DNA of 64,000 nt from Porpolomopsis calyptriformis (Eukaryota; Basidiomycota; Agaricomycetes; Agaricales; Hygrophoraceae). Made by a program: the position numbers and the translations under genes. Below are positions 25,582-37,206 of the stretch, one piece after another. How positions within the stretch are numbered: the stretch's first letter is position 1; each line of letters begins with the position of its first letter. Location of the stretch: assembly GCA_951640195.1 (NCBI GenBank), contig OX621164.1, forward strand, positions 2,895,098 through 2,959,097, given 5' to 3'. The notes beneath the pieces were generated by a model that worked only from the letters and a program-made list of their open reading frames with translations, ran no database searches and had not been told where the DNA came from.

Positions 25582-27573
25582 TCAGACGAACTTCCGATGT
25601 TCCTGGACACGCCAGAGGATCAGAATAGTAAGGGAAGAAAACGGTTGGACTCACTGGTATATGTGTCGTTTCGTGGTCGACGTGTACAAATGCCCGTTCG
25701 ACATTGGGAAGCACTTCAATCTTATCTTGAAGTTGTTGACTCAAGTCGTGTGCGGCCCATAAAGGCGTGTTGGCGTCCATGACGACATCCACTTCGACAA
25801 AGTAGTCCTTTCCGCATGTGACTTCAATACAGTTTGGCTTCCAATGAGATAAAGAAACGCACAGGTCCACTCTGAAGAATGGGAAAAGATGAGCGAAATG
25901 CAAAAACAAACTGCAGACATGGACGACGGACATGATATGCTCGTACCGTATCGATCTTGTCGATCTTATCGCTAAACGTCAAAGCCTTGTAGATGATGAG
26001 TTGTAGGAATTCGTGCGGTGCGGATTTGCCTGCTAGAAGTTCAAACTGCTTGTAAATAGTGCGTCCCCAGGCCGTCATGATGCCTATTGCGATCTAGGGT
26101 GGAAAGTCAAACACACATCTGAGGGTCACTAATTAGCGGACGCACAATGATGGCGCCCATGGGGTCTAACCCTGAACGTAACAGATATTATTTCTTGTTG
26201 GGGGAAGTGCAAGCAAGAGGAACTGAGCACTAACACCATTTAAGCTTACTACCACCAATCGACATGAGAATACCTTGATTCGTGAGCCAAGAAGCAACGT
26301 ATAGAGATGAAGAGGCAGTACCAAACCCATTGACCACCACGTCATTCCTATGATCCTCCCAGAGGACTTCTACTTGGCTTGATTTGCTCCGGAGCGAGTA
26401 GCAATACAGGAAAAGCAACAATTTGACACCTGCACGGAACAGCACGGCTCGATACAAGCCAAATAAGAGGTGAAATGGTTACCAAGCGCGGCACCAACTC
26501 CGGCTATCGATGAGACATGAAACGATTTCAGGTCGTCATTGCCTCTGGTGATTAACGACCGCGCGGATTCCACAATAACCACCAAATTGACTGAGCCCAT
26601 CCTGCCCTCTCCCCGTCTTCAAACTGAGAAATAAACAGAAACCTGGAAAATACACACAAAAAACCTCCCGACAACAGATGAGGTCGGTGCTTGTTCCTCA
26701 TGTAGGAAATAAACACACCGTAAACGATGTTCCCAATAGTTTCGAGTCTCGCACCACCGACAGGCCATTTGTTCACATCTAGTTGAGAGGCTTTTTTGTG
26801 AAGCCAGAAGAGGAGGACGTTACTTCCAAGATCAAATATTGCATCGATAGCAGCGGCGAGCAAAGAGAATGAAAGGGACGAGACAGCAGCGTACACTTTA
26901 ACGGACACGATGTTGTCAAGCTGGTTCGAAATGCGCAGAAAAAAATACTGACTCTGCAAGACAGCAAGTGAGAAATTAGCGACGAGACTTGCGTATACTG
27001 CGATCCTAATCTGTTTACGAGAAATTCAGGGGGAGAAACAAGGCAAGTAAAATAGAACGGAGATACAGGAATACGGTTCAAATTCTCGTCAGCCTTGGCT
27101 TCTTGTGTGTGATCTTCCATAGGTTTCAGCAGAGATGTGATGAGCTAGGAATAGAATGAGTCCATGAAGGGGTGCAAAAAGCGCGTTTAGGAACATCATT
27201 TTGCTTGCGGTGATACCTCTCGACTTGCTTTCCTGTCTTCTTTCTTCGTCGAATCTCCGCAAGTTGATCATCGGTCTTCAATCCATTGCGAAACCTGAAC
27301 GGATCAGATTGTGTGTCATTGGGAGACGCGACCCGCTTTTCAACGTCTTCATCCAGATGTTCGGCCACTATGTCAGGCACCTGGGTCAAGAAGGTTAAAT
27401 GGTGGTAATGAGCGCTACTCATGATCTACCTTTCTACGAATGTTTGCCGTCGATGAGGATGGTTCTCCGAGTTCTATGGCCATCGAGGTAGACGCGTGTA
27501 AGACGAACCAGGCACCCGATCTCAGCTTATCAAATACAAAAGACATGTCCAACGAGTCTTCACTGGCTTTCAT
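25582..27573 (-). CDS. Cation diffusion facilitator (CDF) metal transporter
   Basis: Membrane transporter that exports divalent metal (Zn2+/Mn2+) from the cytosol into organelles, of the plant MTP8-11-like branch. Spliced sequence reads IRIAVYASLVANFSLAVLQ, then SLSFSLLAAAIDAIFDLGSN with the first metal-site Asp pair (DAIFD), VGGARLETIGNIVYG, and DHRNDVVVNGFG with the second metal site (HRND). The C-terminal cytoplasmic domain has IDTVRAYHSGPDYFVEVDVVMD, PNVERAFVHVDHETTHIPEHRKFV, with stop at 25582-25584. The hydrophilic N-terminus includes VPDIVAEHLDEDVEKR and a basic RRRKKTGKQ patch. In-frame start candidates are 27573, 27546 and 27483; I use the first, and the true one is uncertain. Many short introns. 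Confidence 0.88.
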
Positions 27574-28443
27574 TTCTCTGACCTTCGTGTTCCTACTGTA
27601 TTATTTTTGCCTTTGGTTCCTTTCAAGTCTCTCACTCTTTTTTCTAGTGTTGCTGCACTTGCGTGGTGCATACTCTCATCTTGCCTTGGTGTGCCCATCA
27701 GCCAATTCTTCGCTGGACTGCAGGAGTCCGCAAGAGTCACCTCAAGACCAGGCAACACGATCCCAAGTATACGACGAAGGAGGGAGTTAGGTGAAACCGA
27801 AATGTGGGAGATGGAGCAGAGAGGCAGGGCAGGCTGATAGCCACTTTTTGCATCTGAGTACTCTTCGGTTGCTATCCATTCACTCTGGAAATTTATAGTT
27901 CTTTGGGATCTCCCTTGACCTCAACTCCCTGCATCCCGGCAGTTGTCTTTATCCACCTTCCCTTGGTGATCTTTCCTTTCGCCGATCGATCGTCAGCCGC
28001 CAAATCTTTCGATTGCGATTATTCGGGGGACCCTCTGAATCACGCAACTTTGCTACAGACTGGATGAATGTTGAAATATCTCAACGTGAACTGAAGTCGA
28101 TCCACTCATCTGGTGTGTGTTAACATTGCCTCTGCCCGGCTTTAATGAGCCCAGTTTTTCTATCGGTCCATTCGAGATCACGACGCCAGCAGTCCATTTT
28201 GAAACGGCGGAGCTACGGCCATTTATTTTTACCCGAGGCTGACAGGGCTGACTCTACTCCCCGGGTATTCCTCCTTCTGAAAGCTATAAAAACCCTCCCA
28301 TCTTGCGGATAGAACATCACAACTTCTCTCTCACACAACCCCCACAATCTCTTGACGAGAACTGCCACTGCCTCTTCATACTACGTTCATACCCTGCCTA
28401 TAACCACCCTTTCATCGTTATATCTTGTTGATCATCTATCGCG
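27574..28443. other. Divergent intergenic region (CDF / secreted protein)
   Basis: About 870 bp between two divergent starts. It holds promoter-like sequence for the secreted protein, including a TATA box at 28285. The part near 27574-27840 contains short ORFs on both strands with no recognisable product. No repeat or RNA gene is evident. Confidence 0.6.
28285..28290 (+). promoter_or_regulatory. TATA box of the secreted-protein gene
   Basis: TATAAA (in CTATAAAAACC) lies about 155 bp upstream of the ATG at 28444. It is followed by a C/T-rich leader, as is common for strongly expressed fungal genes. This is a motif match only. Confidence 0.55.
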
Positions 28444-29297
28444 ATGAAGATCTCGTCCAGCTCGTCGATTCTCTTCGCCACCCTTGCCTTCTCGTCTTCT
28501 TCAAGTCTTGCGGCGCCTGCCGGAGACACCCTCGCCTCTGATTCCGTTTCTGGGGTGTCTGATATAGCTTCCTCCACGGGTAGTAGACGTATGTCCATGA
28601 GTGCTCCTGCCTTCGACTCTGAAACCGCGGACTCGCAATCGCTCGGTGAGTATGACCCTTTTCTTTCATAAGGCAATTGTTTGACATGCAATACTGGTCA
28701 GCACATAATAAGCGCGACCTGGTTAGCGACCTGGAGAGTCTGCTCTGCGGTTTGCCGGTCGTCGGGAGTCTTGTGTGCCCCAACGGGAAGGAATTGGTAC
28801 TTAACAGTGACGCAATTCAAGAGCTTGAAAAGGAGCTTGTTGTCGCCTCGGACAATATCTGTAAAGAGGACCCCGCTAGGTGCCCGCAGCCCAGAGACAC
28901 CGGGGACGATCCTTCTGCCAGTGACACATCTACTGTGGCCGGAATGGGACCTACCTCTACCTCAGTATTTGTCACCCTACCGCTTCCGTCCTCGACCCCA
29001 GTGATACCCGCCAATCCCCCGAATACGCCTGTTCAAAAAGATGCATCACCCCTTCCTCCTGTGACCCCCCCTGTTCCCTCTTTGCCCAATGCCCCGGTTG
29101 ACCCTGGGGCGGATGTCCCCGTTTCCTCACCCTCTGTTCTTCCTTCGGCTGCTCCTTCGGACCTTCCTGATCCCTCTGCCCTCACTCCGATTCCTGCGCC
29201 GAAGACGCCCGACATGGTTCCCCGCGTCTCAGAAGATGATGCCGATCCTTCGTGTGACGACTCGGAGATGGGAGAGGGTGTTGCTCTGGAAGATTAA
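28444..29297 (+). CDS. Secreted Pro/Ser-rich hypothetical protein
   Basis: The ATG at 28444 opens a Ser-rich signal peptide (MKISSSSSILFATLAFSSSS) with a likely cleavage after SLAAPA. A short propeptide-like segment is interrupted by one intron (about 28646-28700) and followed by HNKRDLVSDLES. The KR is a possible Kex2-type site. The following core of about 60 residues carries four cysteines (LLCG, LVCPNG, NICKE, RCPQ) and helical segments. The rest is a long Pro/Ser/Thr/Val-rich tail ending in an acidic DEDDADPSCDDSEMGEG-like region, with stop at 29297. It looks like a small lineage-specific secreted or cell-wall-associated protein. No enzyme motif is visible. Confidence 0.75.
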
Positions 29298-29573
29298 TGT
29301 TTGGAATAGTTTATGCCCTTTCGTTTCATCTTATATCTGCCTTTTTGGCCCTAGATTAAAGTGTTTGTGCGTTTCGAATACATAGACCTCGATATTTTCT
29401 TCTTACTCGAACATGAGCTTGAGTACTTGATGGTTGAGGAATATTGTGGATGATGAAGAGGTGCTCTTTCTATTAAAGGCAATATCACCACAGTGCGGTG
29501 CAAAGTCGCTTTCGCTGGTCGTCAGTGACACTGATCCTTAGTTTTCAGGTCCAACTTCCAAACGTCCTTTGGT

Positions 29574-31743
29574 ATGACCAGACCCATACCTCTCACCAAC
29601 TTGGCTACTGGTCGTCCAACCTCTTCAGATTACCAGACTCTCACACCTCGTACACCTCACTCTCGTTCAGGAAGGGCTGAAGAAGGCTTCACAGAGATAG
29701 AACTCGAGCAAATAGAACGGGAAGACGCCGATGACTACAATACGTATGCGAATCAACAATCCGAACCTCTCCTTGCGTCGACCGGATTCTCGACTGGCTA
29801 TCGGAGTCGAGGTGATGACTATGACACAAGGGGAGCGAAACCATTCAAGGGACTCACCATGGACGTCATATGTTCCCGACTTCCCCTGGTGTTTGGGAGT
29901 ACCATTGCCATGTTTTTGCTCATCATAATAGTAGTCGCCTTGAGACAGGCTGACGCGTTGCAGGAGTACATCGGAAACCCCTCAGATTTCAGTGATTTCA
30001 GTGATGGGTCCCCTGCTCCGCAGGTCCACGAAGACGTGCCTGCGTTGACGCCGACGACGCCATTGGACAAGGAGCACACCATTTCGTACGAGAACTACAC
30101 AAAGTTTCCGCTTACTGGAGAAGAATACAAACATGAGTGCTATAAACTGATTCATGGTTTTATGGCCCACGGAGAATACTGGCAGCCCGGCCCGCACGGT
30201 ATAACAGATGTCCCTCATGTTCCGAGCGATCAGAATCACGGACCGCCCTTGCCTGAAGGAGAGCTGACGAAAATATGCGACAGCACAATTACCTACCAGT
30301 TGGACGGAAACGTCGGCCTTCTTGCGGACTTGGCATTGATGGCACAAGCAGCTGCATTAGCAAGGGAGGTATGTTAATCGTCCTCCGATTCATATGAAAT
30401 GATTTATTGTTCTGGCTATCAGCGAAAGCGCACTTTTCTCGTCGACGATACATACTGGAATCGCGGAAGGTATGTCACTGGGTTTTGTTGAGAAAGATAT
30501 ATTTATAACTTAATCCAATGGTAGATGGACAGATCATTTTCAAGATGTGCGGTCTAGGCAGCCCGGCCCTGAGCCAGGATGCAGAGCACCACCCCCTCAA
30601 GGTTCCCTTTTTCATTCTCTTTTGAAAGTAGTTAGTGACGTCTCCCCTAAACAGAGTTGGTCGCATGTCCGAGATTGGCAAGGTAGACATTCATTTATAC
30701 TCATGTAGTCACGTTTTCCTGATTTTTCCAGACATTGGGTAGGGACTCTTGGTGATAAAATCGACGTGTACTTTACACTCAGCCCTCCCATAGGTCATTA
30801 ATTCACGAACAGCAGAATTTCACTTCCGCGGCGGGTTTTCAGATCACTACGAAGATGCGTGAGTGTACCTTCTGCCAATGTGGATCCGCATTAAATCTAT
30901 ATGGCTTAGATATGCCCACGAACTCAATCGTCTTAAGCCTATATTTCAATTTGCTGTTACTTCTTTCAATGAGACCATCCGGCCTAATGCGCACATGGCC
31001 AAACTAATCCGCGCGGCGCGAGCTGAAATGGGGCTGCGGTCAACCACCGAAAAACAAAAATCTAATGCTCAAAGGGAAGCTGATACCAACCTCCACTCCC
31101 CATCGTACATTGGCGTGCACGTTCGCCGTGGAGACCAACCCGCCCAGTCTTGGGCCTTTCACAAAGGTTATGTTCCAATAGCCAACTATGCACAAGCTGT
31201 TCTCGATTCCTGGTCTCGACTCCTACCCTCCCATCCCTCCCCGTCTTCGGTATACATTGCGTCTGATTCCCCGTCTGCGCACCGCGAGCTTGTTGAAGCC
31301 CTTCCTCCTCAAACGTCTATCCTCTCCCTCTGGCGAAGTACCAATCCAGAGCTAAAGGCACTGGCAAGTCGGAAGGAGTACGTGCAGAAGGACTTTGCGG
31401 TCCTAGAGGAAGCGGAGAGGAAGAATGCGACCAGAGGGATGATTGTGGATTTCGCGATGGTTAGTGGGATGTGGACATGGCAGGGTGATGCTGCTCCCGA
31501 AGCTGCTGTGTGTACGATTGGGTGCGTTGGTTGTATGATTCTATGACTCGTTCTGCGGTGCTGACGTCTTGGCGGAACAGCTCAAGCGTCTGTAGACTGT
31601 CTGCGATAGGATTGGGATGGGATCGTGCTTTTGGAGCTGTCGATGAGATGGGCAACATCGACGAGAAGGGGAAGAGATGGGTGGAAATTGATCACAGGGA
31701 TACGGTTACGCCAGTTTGGGAAGCATTCCAGTCGTTCAGTTAA
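29574..31743 (+). CDS. Type II membrane protein with fucosyltransferase-like HxRRGD motif
   Basis: The start at 29574 gives a ~95-residue cytosolic tail (MTRPIPLTNLATGRP...). One transmembrane helix follows (LVFGSTIAMFLLIIIVVAL), then a lumenal domain: a type II Golgi topology. After several short introns come DDTYWNRGRWTDHFQ and FHFRGGFSDHYED, then YIGVHVRRGDQPAQSW and VYIASDSPSAHRELVEAL. VHVRRGD matches the GDP-fucose-binding HxRRxD motif shared by alpha-1,2-, alpha-1,6- and protein O-fucosyltransferases. The last exon reads SSVCRLSAIGLGWDRAFGAVDE and ends EAFQSFS at 31743. It could be a fucosyltransferase or another member of that fold. Donor and acceptor are not determinable. Confidence 0.75.
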
Positions 31744-31889
31744 ATGCGAAGGGGGAGGTACCCTCATCCCCAGCTCGTATCATCATCGCGATCGAAGCCA
31801 ACCGTTGTTCGCAAACCCAGGACTCGGTGGAAGCATTAGATTAATAGCGGCTAGGTGACTTATCTATAATTAAGTATAGAATCATGCGT

Positions 31890-32432
31890 CTAGTTATTGA
31901 GAATTACCCCATCAACCTGCAAATCATACACGGTTATCCTCCCAAAAAAATCTGAACTTTCCTCGAACACAAGCTTCAGCCTGTCAACACCCTTCTCTGG
32001 AATGTCGAGGTCCTCTAAAGTGAATGACTGTTTCCGGTTGACGTCCTCTGGATATATCCGTGTCAATGTATGCCAGCTAGCCAATTTGGCATCAGTATAG
32101 GGCACTTCAATCGCACACTGTGTGCCGACGAAGCCGCCCTGGAACGTGAGCGTTATACGTTTTGGTATAACTGGGGATGGGAACCCGAGCTGTATATACT
32201 GAGGAGTTCCCTGCGGATGGTCCATATCAGCGAGTTGTTCTTGTTGAATGAGGAAACAGACCTGTTGAGAGGCCCAGCAGGTCTCAGGATTGTTGTCTAT
32301 TAAATGCTGCTTTCCGACTGATTTGTCCAAGGTTGAACTGACTCTGGGGGGGCACAGACGTTGGCTGATGACTTGGGAGACAAATTTGACTGACTTTATC
32401 CTGACATCGGGTGTGGTTAATGTTTGGTGCAT
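31890..32432 (-). CDS. NR2C2AP (TRA16)-like galactose-binding-fold protein
   Basis: Matches the small eukaryotic NR2C2AP family in order and spacing: RVSSTLDKSVGKQHLIDNNPETCW, GTPQYIQLGFPSPV, ITLTFQGGFVG, then WHTLTRIYPEDVN, VDRLKLVFEESSDFFGRITVYDLQV. The family has a discoidin/galactose-binding-like fold; its cellular role in fungi is not established. A 51-bp in-frame segment (about 32220-32270) has a GTCTGT donor and CAG acceptor and interrupts the conserved CWxSxQG motif, so it is most likely an intron. The N-terminal extension before RVSS may also hide a short intron. Stop is TAG at 31890-31892. Its start lies only 39 bp from that of the phosphatase on the other strand. Confidence 0.78.
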   Translation of the reverse strand: MHQTLTTPDVRIKSVKFVSQVISQRLCPPRVSSTLDKSVGKQHLIDNNPETCWASQQVCFLIQQEQLADMDHPQGTPQYIQLGFPSPVIPKRITLTFQGGFVGTQCAIEVPYTDAKLASWHTLTRIYPEDVNRKQSFTLEDLDIPEKGVDRLKLVFEESSDFFGRITVYDLQVDGVILNN

Positions 32433-32471
32433 GAGAGATAAGATGATAGATTAGATTGGCCGTGAGAATGA

Positions 32472-33674
32472 ATGTCTTTGACCTCAACCCCCCAGATGTC
32501 TGGCCCCATTAATATTCCAGCCTGGCTGGAAGCCTCCCTCGCCGACCCCCACTTGAATATCGCCCTCTCCACGCTGCGTAACCGCGAGTTCATTCGGGAT
32601 TGCGCCCGAAACTACCCACGATACAGACTTTCGATCACATCCCCAACCAGAATCCTCGCCAGCCACGTCCAGTATTATTCTGTAGAGGTAGGCTGCGACC
32701 CTACGAATCAGAAATTCAATCGGTACCAAGATGTACAACCATACGACCGAACTCGCGTTACTGTCGAAGGTGGAAGCGGCGGGGAGAGTGATACCAATGT
32801 CACCGGGGATTATTTTTCTGCCAGCTGGGTGCGAGAACTGTTCGGCGGGAAGTGGTGGATCGCCACTCAAGCACCGCCACCCAATTCAATACACACTTTC
32901 CTCACCATCCTTCTCCGACCTTCCTTCCACCCGCCTACGCCCCTTTGTCCTGGGATTCCCTCCCTCTCGACAATTCGAAGCAGGATCCGTACGATCGTTC
33001 AGCTCACGCGGTTTGTCGAGAATGGCCGGCAGAAGGCTGACACCTACATTCCCGGAACCGTCGGCCAATCGTGGGTTGTGCCATCAATGCCATGGTCCAA
33101 GTCACCCTTGCTGAAAGTGACACTGCTCGCCAGCCAGAAGATAGAGGCAGCCCGGTGTATCCAGAGTACTGTATCCATTCTTCCTGTTCCTGCCGAAGGG
33201 GTGCACAGATGGCCCGTCGTGTTCCGACACATGCTGTATTATGATTGGCCCGACCACGGCGTGCCGGAAGACCAGGAGCGCTTCCTGAATTTCGTACGTC
33301 TTGTCGATCGCACAAACAAAGACATTTCGCTCCCTGCGTCTCAACCTCCCCATGTTGAGCCAGACGTTGATCCCGATCCGCCGATAATGGTTCATTGTTC
33401 AGCAGGCATCGGGCGTACAGGGACATTTGTTGCATTGTCGTCGCTTCTCCGTGCACATGGTTGTTTGTCCCAGTCTCCTTCTGTGCCGTCAATCCAAGTG
33501 ACGGCAGTTGCGGGGCTTCCGCCGTCGCCGCTTGGCTCCCTTCCCGAATCTGTTGAGGGGGACTTGGTAGTGCAGGAAGTGGATTCGTTGAGAGAGCAGA
33601 GGCCGCGTATGGTGGAGCGAGACGAACAGGTCAAGTTCGTTTACAGGGTGTTAGAGGCAGCGTTGACGGGCTGA
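32472..33674 (+). CDS. Classical protein tyrosine phosphatase
   Basis: A single-exon gene of about 400 codons. Conserved PTP motifs in order: NRYQDVQPYDRTRV (the N-x-Y-x-x-x-x-P-Y-D-x-x-R-V signature), WWIATQAP, the WPD loop YYDWPDHGVPED, and the P-loop MVHCSAGIGRTGTF with nucleophile Cys and Arg. These indicate a catalytically complete enzyme of the classical phosphotyrosine-specific family, comparable to yeast Ptp1/Pyp proteins. It has an insertion between WATQAP and the WPD loop, and a Ser/Pro-rich segment after the P-loop before the final helix (QVKFVYRVLEAAL). Start alternatives are 32472 and 32496 (MSGPINIPAWL). It shares a very short divergent promoter with the NR2C2AP-like gene. Confidence 0.9.
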   Translation: MSLTSTPQMSGPINIPAWLEASLADPHLNIALSTLRNREFIRDCARNYPRYRLSITSPTRILASHVQYYSVEVGCDPTNQKFNRYQDVQPYDRTRVTVEGGSGGESDTNVTGDYFSASWVRELFGGKWWIATQAPPPNSIHTFLTILLRPSFHPPTPLCPGIPSLSTIRSRIRTIVQLTRFVENGRQKADTYIPGTVGQSWVVPSMPWSKSPLLKVTLLASQKIEAARCIQSTVSILPVPAEGVHRWPVVFRHMLYYDWPDHGVPEDQERFLNFVRLVDRTNKDISLPASQPPHVEPDVDPDPPIMVHCSAGIGRTGTFVALSSLLRAHGCLSQSPSVPSIQVTAVAGLPPSPLGSLPESVEGDLVVQEVDSLREQRPRMVERDEQVKFVYRVLEAALTG

Positions 33675-33763
33675 ACGCGCTCTTTTGTCCGGAAATTCGT
33701 CATGAGTGACGCGATTGTACATTATCTGATAAGACTATCATTACCTTTGCTGCAAACTTTCGA

Positions 33764-35063
33764 ATGACGACCAACTTTCCATCTGCCATTCAAGCCATCA
33801 GAATCGCCGAGACTGGTGCGCCTGAAGTTATCAAAAAGGAGAGTGTACCCTTTCCGGAGGTTTTGCCTGGAGACTTGCTCATCAAGGTTCGTTGCATTCG
33901 GTGAGAAGAGCCTCTCTCTAATTGAGGGAACAGATCCAGTATTTGGGAGTAAACTTCGTCGATACATATCACAGGTGAATTGGTAGTCATTGTCTTCGGT
34001 AGTTATTACATACAGCGAACTGCATCCAGGCAGGGAGTATATCCCCTCGATCTTCCAACAACTCTTGGGAAGGAAGCGTCTGGTATTATCGTCGGATTGC
34101 CCTCAGATCCCGACGTCCTGAACAATGAAGACTACAAGAGGAGGGGTTACGAAAAGGGTGGCAAGGTGGCTGTGGTGGGAGGATATCATCTTGAATTTTT
34201 CACATCCTGACCCGAGTTTCGATAAAAGGATTATTTAGGTGCCCATGCAGAGTACGTCTCAGTGCCGTGGAATGTGGCCTATCCTGTCCCACCGTCGGTC
34301 TCGCTTTCGGTGGCTGCGGCAGGCCTCGTTCAAGGCCTGACGGCCGTCTCGTTCATGACCGAGGCTTACAACGTCCAGAAGGGCGACGTCGTGCTCGTAC
34401 ACACCGTCGCTGGTGGTTTGGGTCTGCTCTTAACGCAATACGCCAAATACCGAGGTGCGAAGGTTATCGGTACGACATCCACGACGGAAAAGGCAGAAAT
34501 CGCCAAGGAATATGGCGCCGATCATGTTGTTCTTTACCGCAAAGAAGACACTGTGAAGAAGGTATTGGAAATCACGAAAGGGGAGGGGGTGCACGTCGTG
34601 TTTGATGGCGTTGGCAAAGACACGTTTGTTCTTTCTTTCTCTTGAAATGTCCTGGGCCTGAAACCCAACACTTTTCCAAAGGTTTGAAAACAACTTTAAA
34701 CTAATCAGACGAAAAGGCACGATTGTGTCTCTCGGGAACGCTTCCGGTGTCGTTCCGCCCTTCTCGCCCTTGAAGCTGATCGAGAAGAACGTCAAGCTGC
34801 TCCGTCCTTCGTGAGTTGGCTAATATACGTCCGCAGATTCTGGATGGTTGAACGAGCTAATTAGGGTTAACAACTACACTTTCACGCCAGAGGAAGGCCG
34901 TTATTACAATGCACAGCTGTTTGCATTGATCTCAGATGGGATAATTAAGGTCAAGATATTCAAAGAATATCCATTCACGACAGAAGGTGTCCGAGAGGCA
35001 CACCGTGAACTTGTGAGTGGAAAGACGGTTGGCAAATTGGTGGTCAAGCTCGAAGGACATTAA
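33764..35063 (+). CDS. ZTA1: Zeta-crystallin-type NADPH:quinone oxidoreductase
   Basis: Medium-chain dehydrogenase/reductase without zinc, reducing quinones with NADPH; yeast Zta1 is the reference. The start at 33764 reads MTTNFPSAIQAIRIAETGAPEV. Spliced exons give PGDLLIKIQYLGVNFVDTYHR, LPTTLGKEASGIIV, and AEYVSVPWNVAYPVP. The nucleotide-binding region reads GDVVLVHTVAGGLGLLLTQYAK (AGGxG motif), then GAKVIGTTSTTEKAEIAKEYGADH and VHVVFDGVGKDTF. The C-terminal part is GTIVSLGNASGVVPPF and ISDGIIKVKIFKEYPFTTEGVREAHRELVSGKTVGKLVVK, with stop at 35063. Introns are short. It lies 89 bp downstream of the phosphatase on the same strand. Confidence 0.92.
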
Positions 35064-35257
35064 AGTGCCCTAAATAGGAAATCGTTGTTGTACTTGCATT
35101 TGGAAATCCATCGTGTTTCGTGGCCGTCCCGTTTTACAAGGCTGCGATTTCTGGCTAGCGTCCTTCCTAGGAAATACAAGGCACCGCCTTATTAAATGGC
35201 CTCGGACGGTCCCTCCCAAAACTTTAACGATCTTCACGTCCTGGCGACGACTCACCA

Positions 35258-37206
35258 ATGCTTACTCTCGTTCATGATTTTCTAATTACTCGATTCTTAG
35301 GCAAGAAGACAGGATGCTTCATAGGCTCCCTCTCGGACGATATTTTGGTTGATCACATCTTCATTTATTTCAGTGTAGAAGAAATCTTTGCCCTACGAAG
35401 AGTGTGTGTATCTCCTTCTCACCCTCCATCGTCGCTCACCAATCTTTTGCAGGTCAGCAAGCTGTACTATTATCTTACGCACCAGCCCGTGATCTGGAAG
35501 CGTTTTTTGCAACGCCTCAAAATTCCCCTCCCTCCTTTGCCCCCTACTCCACGATACTCCCTCGAGGAACTCGCTTCTGAAGCCGAGCGATTGGTAGTCC
35601 GCGCTTTATCCCTCGATGACAATTGGAGAAGCTTCCATCCGAAACTATATTGCATACGGAGGGCGACAACTTACCACCAAGTGTATGATATGGTTCTTCT
35701 TCCAGGTGGCAAATATCTTGTCGCATCAGTGGATTGCGGGCACAGGCGTTATGCCATAATCGTCTTTCTCTTGGACCACAACGGCAGCAAATGCGTAGCA
35801 TTGGCAAAAACCCCAACGAAATCAAAAGCGTACAACTTGCGAGCCAAGTATATGACATTTAATGACAGCCAGGGCATCACGATCGCTTACCTCTGTCGAG
35901 ATTTCAAAGATTCTCATCACGAACAAGCCGGGTCTGTCATTCTCTCATGCTCTCCTGGACCTCTCTTACTGACAACCCTCACTAGTATCGATCCGTCAGA
36001 CTACAGTCCCACGGCCGAGATTGATGCGCCCTTTCCACTTCGATACGAGTGTGTCTGTTTGCAGATATCACTCCAGATTCTGGAACCTCTTTTTACGGGA
36101 CCCAAGTTCTCTCGAGACTCTCCGGAATTTCGCGAGTACGCTGTGTGGCACCCACCTCCTTTTCGTGAACTGGCAAAAATTCGCTCTTCTGCCACTCTCA
36201 GCAGCCTGTCATTGATAGAACACGTTGGCACGCTATACGTTGCTTTCGTTCGACTGCCTGATAAGGTCGTGATCAAATGCTTGACGTCAGGACTAATAAC
36301 CACGTTGAAGTGCGCACTTTTTGAACCGTTCTCTGATTTGGTGGGCCTTTATCTCTATCATCTTCTCCGTGTTTATGCATGGAAATCACACAGGAGCAAA
36401 CAATCCTTCGCGCTCATGTTTTCCCCAAGCAACAGCAAGTTTTCGTCATTCGCACAGTTCCAGCATCACCCCCTGAAGCGAAACCGTTATATCTCCTCGA
36501 AATTTACAACACTCCTCAACCTGGTTCAACAGCCATAGCGCAAGCCGTAGACCGGTACCTCATCGAAGACAAACGCATCGTGGACTTTCAAATATCTGAC
36601 GGTAACTCCACTGATAACGACAGGTCTGTCCATGGCACACTTCCGGCGGCTCGCGGCCCTCCTGTGCCCGTCTCCATTTTCTGCCGCACAGTCGAGCCCC
36701 ACGGGCTGTATCATCTCGTCGTATGGCCAACACACTTTGAAATACCAGCCACATCCGGTTCCGGACCCTCCAAATTTTACTTCTATTCACTGCGCAACAC
36801 AACTTTCCAATCCAGACATGATTGCGACCACGTCATCCCTCACGCTCTCCCGGGCGCCTTCCGTACCCTCATTTACACTGTACCAGAGGACGACCACACC
36901 GCCACACCGCCGCTCCTTGATCTCAGGAGATACATCTGTCCAGAATCTCAGCCGTTTGACTACCCAATGCCACCCGTCGAAGAGGAGGAAGAAATTCCCG
37001 TTATGAGGAAGAGAAAGGGCATTCCGGCTAATATCTACGCGACTTTGACCATTCCGAAGCCATTGGCTATGGGTTTAAGGAAGAATGGCATCACCTCGGT
37101 CGCTTGGGACGAGGGGATTGGAAGAGTATGCATTGCTGCCTCAAATGATCCAACCATACACATCTTGGACTTTGCTCAAGTACCGAAAAGCTCTCTTGAT
37201 TGGTGA
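35258..37206 (+). CDS. F-box protein
   Basis: The F-box lies near the N-terminus, split by an intron: LSDDILVDHIFIYFSVEEIFALRR joined to VSKLYYYLTHQPVIWKRFLQRL. Such proteins usually serve as substrate receptors of SCF ubiquitin ligases. The following ~450 residues have no clear repeat, although segments such as PGGKYLVASVDCGH and GITSVAWDEGIGRVCIAASNDPTIHILDFAQ look like beta-propeller blades typical of fungal F-box proteins. A second intron (about 36339-36400, GTGGGC...CACAG) joins EPFSDL to EQTILRAHVFP. Stop at 37206. The 5' end is uncertain: 35258 is open and in frame, but an upstream ATG at 35196 could be used with another intron. Substrate unknown. Confidence 0.8.
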
